Source of the DNA: SHVO01 sp041906145
Lineage (GTDB): Bacteria > Pseudomonadota > Alphaproteobacteria > Rhodospirillales > Rhodospirillaceae
Length of the DNA: 64,000 nt
Assembly: GCA_041906145.1 (NCBI GenBank)
Contig: JAYRJU010000003.1
Span: 372,001-436,000 of the forward strand
Direction: 5' to 3'
The notes beneath the pieces are model-generated. The model made no database searches, was not told the origin of the DNA, and saw only the letters and a program-made list of their open reading frames with translations. The position numbers were made by a program, and so were the translations under genes. Below, piece by piece: positions 7,017 to 16,727 of the stretch (within the stretch, counting starts at the first letter, position 1; each line of letters opens with the position of its first letter).

Positions 7017-8213
7017 TTACACAGTCAAGCGTAAGTGCAGTCCCACGGTCGTATCGCGCTGGTTGTCATTCAGCAGCAGCGTATTCACTTCGATGACGCC
7101 GTTCAGACGCCCTTGGCCGAGCGCGAGCCCGCCGCCAACGGTCAGGCGATCCTTCTTCGTGTAGAAATCGGGATCGGTGAACAACCGCGTATAGGTCACA
7201 TTCGCATAGGGGCGAAGCGCGCCGGTGAAGAACGTCGCGGTGCCGGCCAGCTTGCCCCACACGTTGTCGCCTTTTGTCTCGGCATAGCTAAAGCCGGCGC
7301 TGTCGGTATACGCCTTGTCGCGCCAGTAGTTGTAGCTAACGCCTGCCGTACCGGTCAGGCCGAAGCGCGGCGCGACCAGCCAGAAGGCGTTTCCATCAAG
7401 CGACGCAGACCATTCCATATGATCGAAGGCGCCATCGACGCGGGTCCCCGCCGATGTACGTGAAATATGCGATTCACTGTCGGCATACGATCCGGCGCCG
7501 GTGATCGAGAACACATCATCGAGCACACGCGTGACGTAGGTGCCCGCGAGCCAGCCGTCCGAGCTGAGATCGCCGCTCAGGCTGGTCAGGTCAGCCGTGG
7601 TTTCCAGATAGCCGCCGTAGATTCCGACCAACCAATTCTCGACGCGATGGTCGACGCCGGCCGTGAACACATTGCTATGGCCGTCACGCTCGAGACCAAG
7701 GCGGTCGTCGTTGAAGAAATTTCCGCCGGCCGAAGCCCAAGCGCCATAGGTTGGCGCGCCGAAGACATTCGACGCATCCGCTTGGCCGCGCGCTTGAAGT
7801 TCGGCTTGTACGGCAACCGTGGTATCTATCCCGATACGCCGCGTGGCGAGATCGTTCAGGAGTCGCGCATCGGCACTCGCCTGTCCCGCCGAAGACACGC
7901 TGACGTTCGTCGAAACGATGTTGCGCTCAAGCACCGAGACATTAAGGCCGCCGGTCGCCGCGCCGCCCAGGATCTGCGCGCACGCGGGAGAGCCGCCGAC
8001 CTGACCGCGCACGATGTCGTACGTGCAGGAGAAAGCGCTATTCGCGCCTCCTTGCGTCAAGGTCCCGCTGACCGAGCCGGTAGCGCCAAGGCCTAGGGTG
8101 TTTTGATTGAAGGTCGCGGTGGACCCGTCGGTCAAGGTGACGGATTGCGCGTGAGCGGTCGCCGTGATCAGGCAAAACGCGCCGGCGGCGGCGCTGGCAA
8201 AGGTGCGTGTCAT
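7017..8213 (-). CDS. Autotransporter-type outer-membrane beta-barrel protein with a short passenger
   Basis: 398 residues. A signal peptide (MTRTFASAAAGAFCLITATAHA, cut before QSV) is followed by about 120 residues of Gly/Ser/Thr/Val-rich passenger with two cysteines (about 30 residues apart). A barrel domain of about 270 residues follows, starting near YGAWASAGGNFFNDD. Alternating aromatic strands such as VGIYGGYLETTADL and LRPYANVTYTRLF, and a hydrophobic C-terminus ending in LHLRLTV, fit an outer-membrane autotransporter barrel. The passenger is far shorter than in classical autotransporters, so the protein may be mainly a barrel with a small exposed or plug segment. The ATG at 8213 is chosen for the signal peptide; the frame extends to 8333. 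It is divergent from a Gly/Ala-rich secreted protein. The substrate is unknown. Confidence 0.8.
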   Translation of the reverse strand: MTRTFASAAAGAFCLITATAHAQSVTLTDGSTATFNQNTLGLGATGSVSGTLTQGGANSAFSCTYDIVRGQVGGSPACAQILGGAATGGLNVSVLERNIVSTNVSVSSAGQASADARLLNDLATRRIGIDTTVAVQAELQARGQADASNVFGAPTYGAWASAGGNFFNDDRLGLERDGHSNVFTAGVDHRVENWLVGIYGGYLETTADLTSLSGDLSSDGWLAGTYVTRVLDDVFSITGAGSYADSESHISRTSAGTRVDGAFDHMEWSASLDGNAFWLVAPRFGLTGTAGVSYNYWRDKAYTDSAGFSYAETKGDNVWGKLAGTATFFTGALRPYANVTYTRLFTDPDFYTKKDRLTVGGGLALGQGRLNGVIEVNTLLLNDNQRDTTVGLHLRLTV

Positions 8214-8478
8214 ATCGAAAAAGCCCCGGGATAGTAGTGGTTGAGTGTGCTCGAAACGCCGCAACCTCAGAAAAGTTGCGCGCGTCCGCACACGCGAGCC
8301 GCGCAAGTCGCCCGTGCAACAACAACCCGCCACAACACGACCTCAAGCGCGCCGCAACTTCGGCGTACTGAGCCCGTTTACTTCGGCACGTTCTGGATGA
8401 AGTGCCGCCTGCACAAGAGTACCCGCACGGCCGGAACGGCGAAGCGATGGTCTTCGCATATCAACAAGGAGAATACAG

Positions 8479-9216
8479 ATGATCAAACGTATCCTGTTAG
8501 CCAGCGCGATCGCCGGCCTTACCGTTGCGCCGGCCATGGCGCAGGTTCTTGGTGGCACTGTGAACACGGGCGCCGGTGCGGTCGGCGGCATGACCGCCGG
8601 TCCTCTTGGCGCCGGTGCCAACGCTGGAGCTACGGGCGCTCTGCGCGGTGGCGTTACGGCTCCGCAGCCGCATGTCTCGGGTTCGTTGAACAGCGGCGCG
8701 GCCGCTGCCGGCCGGGTCGGCGGCAATGTCGGTGCGGCCGGTGCTGCCACGGGCGCGGCGGCCACAACCGGCGCGACCGCCGCGGGCCGTACGGCCACCA
8801 GGGGCGCGGCGCAGACGTCGGGCTCGCTCTCCGGTTCGGCGAGCAGCACCGGCAGCTTGAGCGCTTCGCCCGGCAGCGTCAGCGGTTCGACCTCGAGCAG
8901 CGGTAACCTGAATGCGACCACCAACGCCGCGACCACCACGACTGATACCGGCGCGGCGGTCGGCGCGGCCGCCACGGGTACCGCGCGCGGCGCCGCGAAC
9001 GCCGGCGCCAATGCGGCCGCCTCGACCCGCACTGAAGCGCGCGGTCAGATCAGCGGTGCTGCTTCCACCGCGGGCAGCGCGCTCAACGCGCCCACTAGCG
9101 CTACCGGCGGCGCCGGCTTGAACGGCGGTGCGGGCGTGAACGCTGGGTCGACCTCGGTAGGTGCCGGTACGTCCGGTGCGGCCGCTACGTCCGGTTCGCT
9201 CAAGACGCCTGAGTAA
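8479..9216 (+). CDS. Gly/Ala/Thr/Ser-rich low-complexity secreted protein
   Basis: 245 residues with a clear signal peptide (MIKRILLASAIAGLTVAPAMA, cut before QVLGG) and an AAGGAG ribosome site. The mature part is almost entirely Gly, Ala, Thr, Ser and Asn, in irregular GA, TGA, SGS and AGAN-type units, with no cysteine and almost no aromatic or charged residues. This composition resembles flexible surface or spacer proteins, and no domain can be assigned. It is divergent from a beta-barrel gene, about 265 nt apart, which may be coincidence or may indicate a shared surface role. The protein is probably natively disordered. Confidence 0.75.
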   Translation: MIKRILLASAIAGLTVAPAMAQVLGGTVNTGAGAVGGMTAGPLGAGANAGATGALRGGVTAPQPHVSGSLNSGAAAAGRVGGNVGAAGAATGAAATTGATAAGRTATRGAAQTSGSLSGSASSTGSLSASPGSVSGSTSSSGNLNATTNAATTTTDTGAAVGAAATGTARGAANAGANAAASTRTEARGQISGAASTAGSALNAPTSATGGAGLNGGAGVNAGSTSVGAGTSGAAATSGSLKTPE

Positions 9217-9234
9217 CGCACCAGCCTGAAATGG

Positions 9235-9270
9235 AAAACGCCGCCGGTGAAAACCGGCGGCGTTTTTCTT
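9235..9270. terminator. Bidirectional intrinsic terminator between convergent genes
   Basis: A 14-bp perfect stem (9235-9248 with 9253-9266) with a GAAA tetraloop. T-runs follow on both strands (TTTTTCTTTG on plus, TTTTCC on minus). It sits between the Gly/Ala-rich protein gene (plus) and the M1 peptidase gene (minus), and its position and structure suit both. Confidence 0.9.
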
Positions 9271-9277
9271 TGTGCTG

Positions 9278-11992
9278 CTACTTCAAGGCCGCGAGTGTTT
9301 TTTGGGCAATGGGCCGCTGTTTCTCGATCAGGGCCGCGCAGGCTTTGATGCGTTCCAAGGTCTGTGCGAGACTGCGCGGCGCGCCACGCATATCTTCGGC
9401 TTTAGGCGTCATGAACTTCTCGAAGTCAGCAGCTTCGCCGGCCGTGCAGAAATAACTGCCCACGCCGACAAGAGCTTCGCGGTTATTCGGCGGCGTACGT
9501 TGTTTCACCGCCTCGAAATTGTCCTTGAACCATGTCCAAGCCGCCGCGCGATTTGCCGGCTCTGACATCATACCGTAAATGATCGTCGGGATTTCGTTGG
9601 TCCGGAGTTCCTCGGACAAGGCCAGCGTCCGCACTTGCGCGGCGATGGCCGGATCGGTCGATCGGGTAAGCGCTGACAGAAGGCGTTGACGGATGATGCC
9701 GCTGCGCTCGGTCTTGAGATGCGCAAGCACGTCCTTCACGAACGGCGCGCCGCGATCCTGCACCGCGACCTGCAGGGCTTTGTCGACCAGATCCGGATCG
9801 ATCGCGTTTACATGCACCGCGCCGTCGCCGGGCGCGCCAAGATAGGCCACCGCCCGCTTCGCCAGTTCGGCGCGCACTTGTTGCGATCGCGCCTGGAACG
9901 CCATAGCGGCCACCACGGGTGAACGCATCAAGGTCGCCTGGTTAGGCGCCGTTTTGTCGAGTTCCGAAGTCTTGTCGAGGCCAAGGCGCGTATAAAGCGG
10001 TCCATACATCTCCGCCGCTACGCGCGCCATCTGCGGGCGGGACGCTTCAGACAGCAGCACATGGTCGAACCATGACAGGCGCTCACCCACGGCTTCGGCC
10101 ATGTCCCAGGTGATCCCCGGTCCGCGCTGCTGGCGGATCGTGATCACCGTGCGCAGGCGCGAAAGATATTGGTCGAAACTCATGCGGCCGGCCATGAACG
10201 AGGCGTTCATGCTGTCGAGCAGAGACAGTACCTCCTTATCGGTGAGCGCCGCAGTGTTCTCCACCAGCGCCGTCCAACCCCCGTCATCCAGATCGAAGCG
10301 GAAGTAACCAGCGCCGTCCGCGTTCGGCATGATCCAGTTCGGGCAGCCGCCGGTCTCGAGGGCTATGCGCGTTTCGGGTTCCTTGACTATCACGCACATC
10401 TGGTCGCGCTGCGGGCCGCGCCCGAACGCCACGCAGGTAGGAATACGCCACTGCTGCTTCTTGGATTCGGGCGTGATGGGGCCTTGGAAGTAGCGGCTTT
10501 GCGAGACCACGAACGTGGCCGTCGGGCCTTTGCATTCCAGGCGCGAGGTGAGCAGGGGCACACCTGACTGATTGAGGAAAGATTCAAACGCCGCGACGCC
10601 TTCGGTGTCCTTATTGGCGTCGGCTACCGACTGCAGAAATTCGCTCGCGGTTGCGTTGCCCCAGGCGCGGCGCTGAAGATGCAGCGCGACGCCCTTCTGG
10701 AAGTTTTCGGGATCGTAGAACTGCTCGAACATCGCGAGCACGCCGCCGCCTTTCTGGTAGGTGATTCCATCGAAGGCGTTTTGGATGTCGTCGTTGGACT
10801 TGATGGGCTGGGCGATGGCGCGCGCGGCGTGCCAGCTGTCCGTGCTCATGGCATCGAGCGCGCCGGTGAGGGTGAGGCGGCCGTATTCGCCCGCCGGATC
10901 GAAAGCCGCCGCCGCCTTGTTGCCCATCCAGGTGGCGAACGCTTCATTGAGCCAAATGTCGTTCCACCAAGCCGGCGTCACAAGATTTCCGAACCACTGG
11001 TGCGCCAGCTCGTGCGCATGCACCCGCGCGTACGATCGCTTTTGCTGCAGCGACGAAGTTTCATCGATCAGCAAAAGCTGCTCGCGGTACGTGATCGCAC
11101 CGGCGTTTTCCATGGCGCCGTAGGCGAAGTCGGTCACCGCGATGATGTCCAGCTTCTCGAACGGATAAGCCGTGCCGAAATAGCTCTCCAGCGCACCGAC
11201 GATCGCCGGCGTATTGTCGAGCGCGTATTTCAGCTGTTTGCCTTTGCCCTTGGTGGCCACGCCGCGCACCGGAATTTCACGGTCACGGAAGCCGGTCTTC
11301 GGTACCGGCGGTCCCTGCACCACGTCGAACGGCCCTGCGATTAGCGCTATCAGATAGGTGGGCAGCGGCTTCGTCGTCGTGAAAGTCACGCGCTTGAGCC
11401 CGCCCGCGAGCGGCGTTTCCTTCGCCACCGGCGTATTGGAAATGGCGGAATCGATTGTGCGCACCGTCATCGAGATGTCGTACGGCGTCTTGAAACGCGG
11501 TTCGTCGAAGCTGGGGAAGGCGCGCCGCGCGAAAATGGTCTCCATCTGGCTGTAGAGATAACGTTCACCGCCGTCGTCCGCGCGATACAGGCCTTCCAGC
11601 TGACGGTTATAATCGGCGTCATAGATAATGGTGATGCGTGCTTTCGGGCCTCGCACTTCGCTGGCCAGTTCCAGTTTCACGACGCCGTCGCTGTCCGGGA
11701 TCTCGGTCCAGGTCGCGGTCACCGGTTTGCCGCCCTCGGCGGTCACGCGCGCTTCCTTGACCTTCAACTCCTGCCCATGCAGCCAGATCAACTTGGTCGG
11801 CGCGGCGAGGGTGATGTCGATATCCACCTTGCCCGAAAACGTGTCGGCGTCGGGCCGCGTGATCAGATCCAGGGTGTAGTGTGTTGGGGTGACCGAAGTA
11901 GGCAACTGCCCCGCCGGATAATCGGATGTTTGCGCGGCCGCCGGAACGGCAAGCAGCAGCAGCGCGAACGCGGTCTTGAACACTGTTCTCAC
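9278..11992 (-). CDS. Secreted M1-family zinc aminopeptidase
   Basis: 904 residues. A signal peptide (MRTVFKTAFALLLLAVPAAA, cut before QTS) shows export to the periplasm or beyond. The M1 exopeptidase motif GAMEN is at residues 292-296. The zinc site HELAH (327-331) has its third ligand glutamate 19 residues after the second histidine (Glu350, in WLNEAFATW). The C-terminal 350 residues look like the helical ERAP1-like domain. Family members remove N-terminal residues from peptides. The start is GTG at 11992, overlapping the stop of the upstream gene (GTGA), so the two are translationally coupled. It is not the cytoplasmic PepN type because of the signal sequence. Confidence 0.9.
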   Translation of the reverse strand: MRTVFKTAFALLLLAVPAAAQTSDYPAGQLPTSVTPTHYTLDLITRPDADTFSGKVDIDITLAAPTKLIWLHGQELKVKEARVTAEGGKPVTATWTEIPDSDGVVKLELASEVRGPKARITIIYDADYNRQLEGLYRADDGGERYLYSQMETIFARRAFPSFDEPRFKTPYDISMTVRTIDSAISNTPVAKETPLAGGLKRVTFTTTKPLPTYLIALIAGPFDVVQGPPVPKTGFRDREIPVRGVATKGKGKQLKYALDNTPAIVGALESYFGTAYPFEKLDIIAVTDFAYGAMENAGAITYREQLLLIDETSSLQQKRSYARVHAHELAHQWFGNLVTPAWWNDIWLNEAFATWMGNKAAAAFDPAGEYGRLTLTGALDAMSTDSWHAARAIAQPIKSNDDIQNAFDGITYQKGGGVLAMFEQFYDPENFQKGVALHLQRRAWGNATASEFLQSVADANKDTEGVAAFESFLNQSGVPLLTSRLECKGPTATFVVSQSRYFQGPITPESKKQQWRIPTCVAFGRGPQRDQMCVIVKEPETRIALETGGCPNWIMPNADGAGYFRFDLDDGGWTALVENTAALTDKEVLSLLDSMNASFMAGRMSFDQYLSRLRTVITIRQQRGPGITWDMAEAVGERLSWFDHVLLSEASRPQMARVAAEMYGPLYTRLGLDKTSELDKTAPNQATLMRSPVVAAMAFQARSQQVRAELAKRAVAYLGAPGDGAVHVNAIDPDLVDKALQVAVQDRGAPFVKDVLAHLKTERSGIIRQRLLSALTRSTDPAIAAQVRTLALSEELRTNEIPTIIYGMMSEPANRAAAWTWFKDNFEAVKQRTPPNNREALVGVGSYFCTAGEAADFEKFMTPKAEDMRGAPRSLAQTLERIKACAALIEKQRPIAQKTLAALK

Positions 11993-12528
11993 TTGATACT
12001 CCCGATCTTGGTCGATCCCACGAAGACTTCGCCGGCTTCGTTATTCACGAAACGGAATTGGTGTGTCCCACAGTCGCCGGCGTCGGTGCATTCCACCAGG
12101 CTTGGCGTGAAGATCGCGATGGCCTCTTTGCCTTCGAGGCTCAGCCTGTGCGACAGCTCAGCCTGCAGGCGCGTGCGCTCCTTGGACCAGAACTTGATGC
12201 CGACCGGCTGCGTGTTCGCGTCGCCCGTACCAACGAGGATGATTCCCTGCACGATCCACTCGCCGTCGCGCGGCGCGACTTCCCAGTCGAATTCGTAATA
12301 GCGAATGAGGCTGCCGATGGAACTAAGGATGATGGTGTCCGAGGCGTGCCACATCTCATAGACCGAGATGTTGCCGGCGATAGCCCAGCGGTAGTCGCCC
12401 TCGGTCTTGACGTCGCCTGAGATCAGCGCCGGATCGATGCCGCGCGGTTGGGGCTTCGGCTTCGCGCTCGCCGCGCTTAGCATCAAGGCCGCAAGCGCGA
12501 TGCAGGCAATTTTTCGAAAAGCGCCCAT
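11989..12528 (-). CDS. Secreted protein of unknown function, coupled to the M1 peptidase
   Basis: 179 residues, not recognised. The ATG at 12528 is preceded by GGGAGA and gives MGAFRKIACIALAALMLSAA, a signal peptide ending at ASA. A TTG start 12 nt upstream would leave the ribosome site inside the gene. The mature part has alternating beta-like segments (RWAIAGNISVYEMWH, IRYYEFDWEVAP, WIVQGIILVGTG) and two cysteines near the C-terminus (VECTDAGDCGTHQ). Its stop overlaps the GTG of the M1 aminopeptidase, so a shared periplasmic function is likely, but its nature is unknown. Confidence 0.7.
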   Translation of the reverse strand: MGAFRKIACIALAALMLSAASAKPKPQPRGIDPALISGDVKTEGDYRWAIAGNISVYEMWHASDTIILSSIGSLIRYYEFDWEVAPRDGEWIVQGIILVGTGDANTQPVGIKFWSKERTRLQAELSHRLSLEGKEAIAIFTPSLVECTDAGDCGTHQFRFVNNEAGEVFVGSTKIGSIK

Positions 12529-12555
12529 GGGGTCTCCCAAAATCCACAGAACACT

Positions 12556-12584
12556 TTTATAGACTGCGGTTCCGCTTCGCCCAA
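12556..12584 (-). promoter_or_regulatory. Putative promoter of the secreted protein-M1 peptidase operon
   Basis: On the minus strand TTGGGC (12584-12579), a 17-nt spacer and TATAAA (12561-12556, within TATAAAAG). The start codon is 28 nt further downstream. Spacing and -10 box are good; the -35 box is moderate. Confidence 0.5.
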
Positions 12585-12634
12585 GGGGCCGGGCGGGGTA
12601 TGATCACTGTTACACCTGCATAGATGTTCCAAAA

Positions 12635-13378
12635 ATGGCGCATGTCGTTCTGAATTCGCGGACCCTGCGCCTTCGGGTATTTCCCAAACCCAAGGGCAAG
12701 GCCTCCCGCCCGAAGCGCGAAAACAAGACTCTCGCGCTGTTCGAAGCGCCGCCCGAGGATACGACGGACGGGCCGGCGGACAAGTTGGCCGAAAAGGTCG
12801 CGGCGCTATGCCTGCTCAATCGCGTGAATTCCGACATCCTCGCTCGCACGCCCCAGCTCGGTTTGCGCGATTGGTGGCTGACCGCCGGTTCTCTGACGGC
12901 GACGGTGTGGAATCTGCGCTCGGGACGTGCCGCCAGTCAGGGCATTCGCGACTACGACATCGCTTATTTCTCGGAGGACGCGTCCGAAGAGGCCGAGGAA
13001 GAAGTCCGCCGCGCCGCCGCGAAGCTCTTCGGCGATCTCGATGCCACGGTGACTTTGCACAATCAGGCCCGTCTGCTCGTTGGACCTGAGGAGGAGAACG
13101 GCGTCGTCTATCCCCCTCTGACCTCGGCTTCGGAAGGGCTTTTGCGCCAACCCGCGAACGCGTTCACCATCGGCATGAGATGCACCGGGGCCGATTTTTT
13201 CGACATCTACGCGCCGCTCGGCGTCGGCGATGTCTGGGACATGGTGGCCCGGCCGAACCGCTCCGTGCCGCTCGCGAAGGTCTACGAGGAGATGACCATG
13301 CGTTGGCAGGCGCGCTGGCCGCGGCTCGTTGTTTATCCTTGGGTTGATGAGCAAGAGAAAAATAAGCAAAAACAATAA
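12635..13378 (+). CDS. Nucleotidyltransferase family protein (DUF925/COG3575-like)
   Basis: 247 residues. The region LNRVNSDILARTPQLGLRDWWLTAGSL followed by IRDYDIAYFSED resembles the nucleotidyltransferase core of the DUF925 family, where the paired acidic residues in DYDI would bind metal. The C-terminal part (GLLRQPANAFTIGMRCTGADFFDIYAPLGVGDVWDM) also fits the family, which often annotates as nucleotidyltransferase with unknown substrate. The N-terminus is basic (RTLRLRVFPKPKGK). It stands alone between a divergent operon and kup. The family call is from memory of the motif order and is not proven. Confidence 0.65.
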   Translation: MAHVVLNSRTLRLRVFPKPKGKASRPKRENKTLALFEAPPEDTTDGPADKLAEKVAALCLLNRVNSDILARTPQLGLRDWWLTAGSLTATVWNLRSGRAASQGIRDYDIAYFSEDASEEAEEEVRRAAAKLFGDLDATVTLHNQARLLVGPEEENGVVYPPLTSASEGLLRQPANAFTIGMRCTGADFFDIYAPLGVGDVWDMVARPNRSVPLAKVYEEMTMRWQARWPRLVVYPWVDEQEKNKQKQ

Positions 13379-13500
13379 TCTAGAGTTGATAATTCGGCTT
13401 TCCAAGCAGGGGCCTTGGTGCTACACCCGCGCGCCTGCCGAACGGCCCTCCACGGGGTCGGCCGCTCCGACAGTGTTGTAAACTTCAGCGGTCGCAGCAC

Positions 13501-15447
13501 ATGAACCAGGACCCATCCCCTGGATCTCAAACCCCGGCGCTTTCCGATTGGGCGCCGCCTCGCTCTCAGAATTCTCCCAACCGGGACCACCGCATCGTGG
13601 CGCTTGTTCTTGGCGCTGTCGGCGTGGTGTTCGGCGACATCGGCACGAGTCCGCTGTACGCATTGAAAGAAGCCTTCAACGGGGCACACCCCATGCCGGC
13701 CGACGAGCCGCATGTGTTCGGCGTACTGTCGCTTGTGTTCTGGACGTTCATGATCGTGGTGACGCTGAAATACGCCGTCCTCGTCATGCGCGCCGACAAT
13801 AAGGGTGAGGGTGGCAGTCTCGTCCTCGTCGCGCTCGCCAGCCAGGCGCTCGCCGACGGTAAGAACAAGTGGCTGACGCCCGTCGTCGTCGTGCTCGGTA
13901 TTTTCGCGGGCGCTTTGTTTTACGGCGACAGCATGATCACGCCTGCTATCTCGGTTTTGAGCGCCGTGGAAGGCCTCAACGTCGCAGTGCCGGAACTCCG
14001 CGACTTTGTCGTGCCGATCACCGTCGTCATCCTCCTGTGCCTTTTCATGATCCAGCGTTACGGCACGCGTATCGTCGGTCACGCGTTCGGACCGATCACG
14101 CTCGTGTGGTTCCTCTCGCTCGCCGTGCTTGGCGTCATGAATATCCTTAAATCGCCGGAAATCTTGCAGGCGCTCAGTCCCTCTTACGCCTACGTCTTTT
14201 TTCTCAAATACAAGACCACAGCCTTCCTCTCGCTCGCGGCGGTCTTCCTCGTCGTGACTGGCGCCGAGGCGCTCTACGCCGACATGGGCCACTTCGGCAA
14301 AAAGGCGATCCGTATTTCCTGGTTCTGGATCGTGTTCCCCGGCCTGATGCTCAACTATCTCGGCCAGGGCGCACTTCTGCTCGACAATCCGAAAGCCGCC
14401 GAGAATCCATTCTACTTGATGGTTCCAGAGTGGGCCGCGATTCCGATGGTCATCCTGGCGACGTTGGCCACCGCCGTCGCCTCTCAAGCAGTGATCAGCG
14501 GCACATTCTCGCTGTCGCGCCAAGCCATGCAGATGGGCTTTCTGCCGCGCATGGAAACCATCCACACGTCCGAGACTGAGCGCGGCCAGATCTATGTGCC
14601 GTTCATCAACTGGATGCTCATGGTTTCGGTGCTCGCGCTGGTGCTGGGCTTTGGCTCGTCTAGCAATCTTGCGGCGGCCTACGGTGTCGCGGTCGCCGGC
14701 GATATGATAGTGACGACCGTTCAGCTCGCGGTTGTGATGTTCCTTTTGTGGCGTTGGCCGGTGTGGGTCGCCACCTCCATCTTCGTCGTCTTCTTTATAA
14801 TCGATCTCGCTTTCTTCTCTGCCAATGCGACCAAGATTCCGCATGGCGGCTGGGTGCCGCTCGCCATTGCCGCGGTCGGTTTCCTCTTGCTGACAACTTG
14901 GAAGAAGGGACGCGCGCTGCTCTTCGCGCGTATGGCCGAAGAAGCCATGCCGGTCGAGCTCTTTTTGAACTCGCTGTCGGCCAACGTCACGCGCGTGCCG
15001 GGAACCGCTGTGTTCCTCTCAGCGACCACTGACGGCGTGCCGCACGCGCTGCTCCACAATCTCAAGCATAATAAAGTGGTGCATGAGCGCGTTGTGTTCC
15101 TGACTGTGGTCACGGACGAAAGGGCGCATGTGTCCGATTCCGCGCGGCTCGAGGTGCAGCATCTTGGGCGTCGGTTCTACCGCTTCGTCGTGCGCTATGG
15201 CTTCCTGGACGCGACGAATATCCCCGCGGCGCTGAAGTGCGCGACCAAGCACAACTTCGAATTCAATGACATGGAGACGTCGTTCTTCCTGGGCCGCGAA
15301 ACGCTGATCCCGAGCCGCCGGCCGGGCATGGCGTTGTGGCGCGAGAGCTTGTTCGCCTGGATGTCGCGTTCGGCGACCAGCGCTCTCGATTTCTTCCACC
15401 TGCCGCCGAATCGCGTGGTGGAACTGGGAACGCAGGTCGAGATCTAA
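13501..15447 (+). CDS. kup: Low-affinity potassium transporter Kup
   Basis: Inner-membrane K+ uptake protein of the KUP/HAK/KT family, probably K+/H+ symport. The 648 residues match the family length. The signature GVVFGDIGTSPLYALKEAF begins about residue 40. About 12 hydrophobic segments fill residues 30-470, including ALFYGDSMITPAISVLSAVEG, and a cytoplasmic C-terminal domain follows. It ends four bases inside the convergent MgtC-like gene (15444-15447), an unusually tight tail-to-tail arrangement without an intergenic terminator. Confidence 0.95.
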   Translation: MNQDPSPGSQTPALSDWAPPRSQNSPNRDHRIVALVLGAVGVVFGDIGTSPLYALKEAFNGAHPMPADEPHVFGVLSLVFWTFMIVVTLKYAVLVMRADNKGEGGSLVLVALASQALADGKNKWLTPVVVVLGIFAGALFYGDSMITPAISVLSAVEGLNVAVPELRDFVVPITVVILLCLFMIQRYGTRIVGHAFGPITLVWFLSLAVLGVMNILKSPEILQALSPSYAYVFFLKYKTTAFLSLAAVFLVVTGAEALYADMGHFGKKAIRISWFWIVFPGLMLNYLGQGALLLDNPKAAENPFYLMVPEWAAIPMVILATLATAVASQAVISGTFSLSRQAMQMGFLPRMETIHTSETERGQIYVPFINWMLMVSVLALVLGFGSSSNLAAAYGVAVAGDMIVTTVQLAVVMFLLWRWPVWVATSIFVVFFIIDLAFFSANATKIPHGGWVPLAIAAVGFLLLTTWKKGRALLFARMAEEAMPVELFLNSLSANVTRVPGTAVFLSATTDGVPHALLHNLKHNKVVHERVVFLTVVTDERAHVSDSARLEVQHLGRRFYRFVVRYGFLDATNIPAALKCATKHNFEFNDMETSFFLGRETLIPSRRPGMALWRESLFAWMSRSATSALDFFHLPPNRVVELGTQVEI

Positions 15448-16712
15448 GGTAAAAGTTGGCGTTCGATAAGGAAGGCCGCGCCCGCCGTCGCGAGCGGCGG
15501 AAGGAACACCAATGCCGCTAGCGGTAAAAACCTTTTTCCCGCGATGGCCACGGCGTAGACACCTTTAGCCACGGAATTCACGGCGGCGGCCAGCAGCACG
15601 GCGATGGTCACCTCGACGACCGTTGCGCCGCCGCTCGCCCCAAGACGCGCCATGGTCGCGTTGGTGGCATCCACATCCACCAGTCCGCCGAGCGCTGAAG
15701 CGATCAGGGCGCCGTGATGACCGAAGGCCTGTTGTGCATAGTGCGTAGCTAACGCCACCGCGACGAAGGCCGCCACGAACTTCAATCCGGTTCCGATATC
15801 GGCGGCGGCCTCGAGCTCGATGCCGCCGTCCTTCTTGGGCTGGTCGCTGAAACTGAGCAGGGCCGCGATGGCGAGCGAGGTGGCGCTCGCCACGATCATC
15901 GGCAGCCATAAGGTTTCGACGGCCTCGTTGAACAGGATGCCCGTCAGTATCAGCGCGCGGATGAACATTACGGCGCAGGCGAGCGCGATGCTGCCGGCCG
16001 CATACCGCGTCATGGGTTCATGTGTTTTTGCGAAGCGTGCGAAAGCAATCGTCGTGGCGGTCGAGGACACCAATCCGCCCAGAAGACCCACGCTGGCGGC
16101 GCCGGCTTTCTGGCCTAATAACCGCATCGCCGTATGCGCCGCGAAAGAAATCGCCGCGATCACCACAACGATCCACCACAGCACATACGGATTGATGGTT
16201 TCGCCCGGGCCATATCCGCGATTGGGCAGCAGGGGCAGAACGACTACCGAAATGACCAGCAGTTTCAGAGCCGACGTCACTTCGTCTTCGTCGATCCGTT
16301 TTATCCACTCATGCAGCGGCTTCTTGACCCCAAGGGTCGCCGCGACGATCACGGCTGACGCGGCTGCGACTTCCATCTCTCCGCGCATCGCGACGATGCC
16401 GAGCACGAATGTCAGGATCGCGGCGACCTCCGTCGTTGCGCCGCGCCCCTGGTCCTTCATCAGGCCGGTGAAATAGATGATGACGATCATCGCGACGAAG
16501 CCGAGGCTCGCCAGCGCGGTAACCAGATCGTCCGTGAGTTGACCCACGAGCCCGAGGGCGCCGCCAAGGAGGCCGATCAATGCGAACGTGCGCACACCAA
16601 GCGCGCGTGTGCCGGTTTCCATCGCGCGGCTCTGCCACCCCCGCTCGATGCCGATCATCAGTCCGATCGCAAAAGCCAGAGCCAGACGGCCGAAAAGTTC
16701 AACTTCATTCAT
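15444..16712 (-). CDS. MgtC/SapB family membrane protein with DUF4010 domain
   Basis: 422 residues. The N-terminal 140 residues carry the MgtC-like pattern FGRLALAFAIGLMIGIERGW, then TRALGVRTFALIGLLGGALG, with about four membrane segments. Residues 170-420 are a second hydrophobic block of the DUF4010 type. MgtC proteins are linked to Mg2+ homeostasis and ATP synthase control in pathogens, but the DUF4010 fusion is widespread in free-living bacteria and its substrate is not established. The neighbouring K+ transporter is consistent with a role in ion homeostasis; this is inference. ATG at 16712. Confidence 0.85.
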   Translation of the reverse strand: MNEVELFGRLALAFAIGLMIGIERGWQSRAMETGTRALGVRTFALIGLLGGALGLVGQLTDDLVTALASLGFVAMIVIIYFTGLMKDQGRGATTEVAAILTFVLGIVAMRGEMEVAAASAVIVAATLGVKKPLHEWIKRIDEDEVTSALKLLVISVVVLPLLPNRGYGPGETINPYVLWWIVVVIAAISFAAHTAMRLLGQKAGAASVGLLGGLVSSTATTIAFARFAKTHEPMTRYAAGSIALACAVMFIRALILTGILFNEAVETLWLPMIVASATSLAIAALLSFSDQPKKDGGIELEAAADIGTGLKFVAAFVAVALATHYAQQAFGHHGALIASALGGLVDVDATNATMARLGASGGATVVEVTIAVLLAAAVNSVAKGVYAVAIAGKRFLPLAALVFLPPLATAGAAFLIERQLLP

Positions 16713-16727
16713 AGGGATGCCGATCCT

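Noticed and set aside
13333..14844. A 503-codon open frame on the minus strand, antisense to kup
   Set aside because: The plus strand encodes the complete Kup transporter; the antisense product is a His/Arg/Glu-rich mirror of it.
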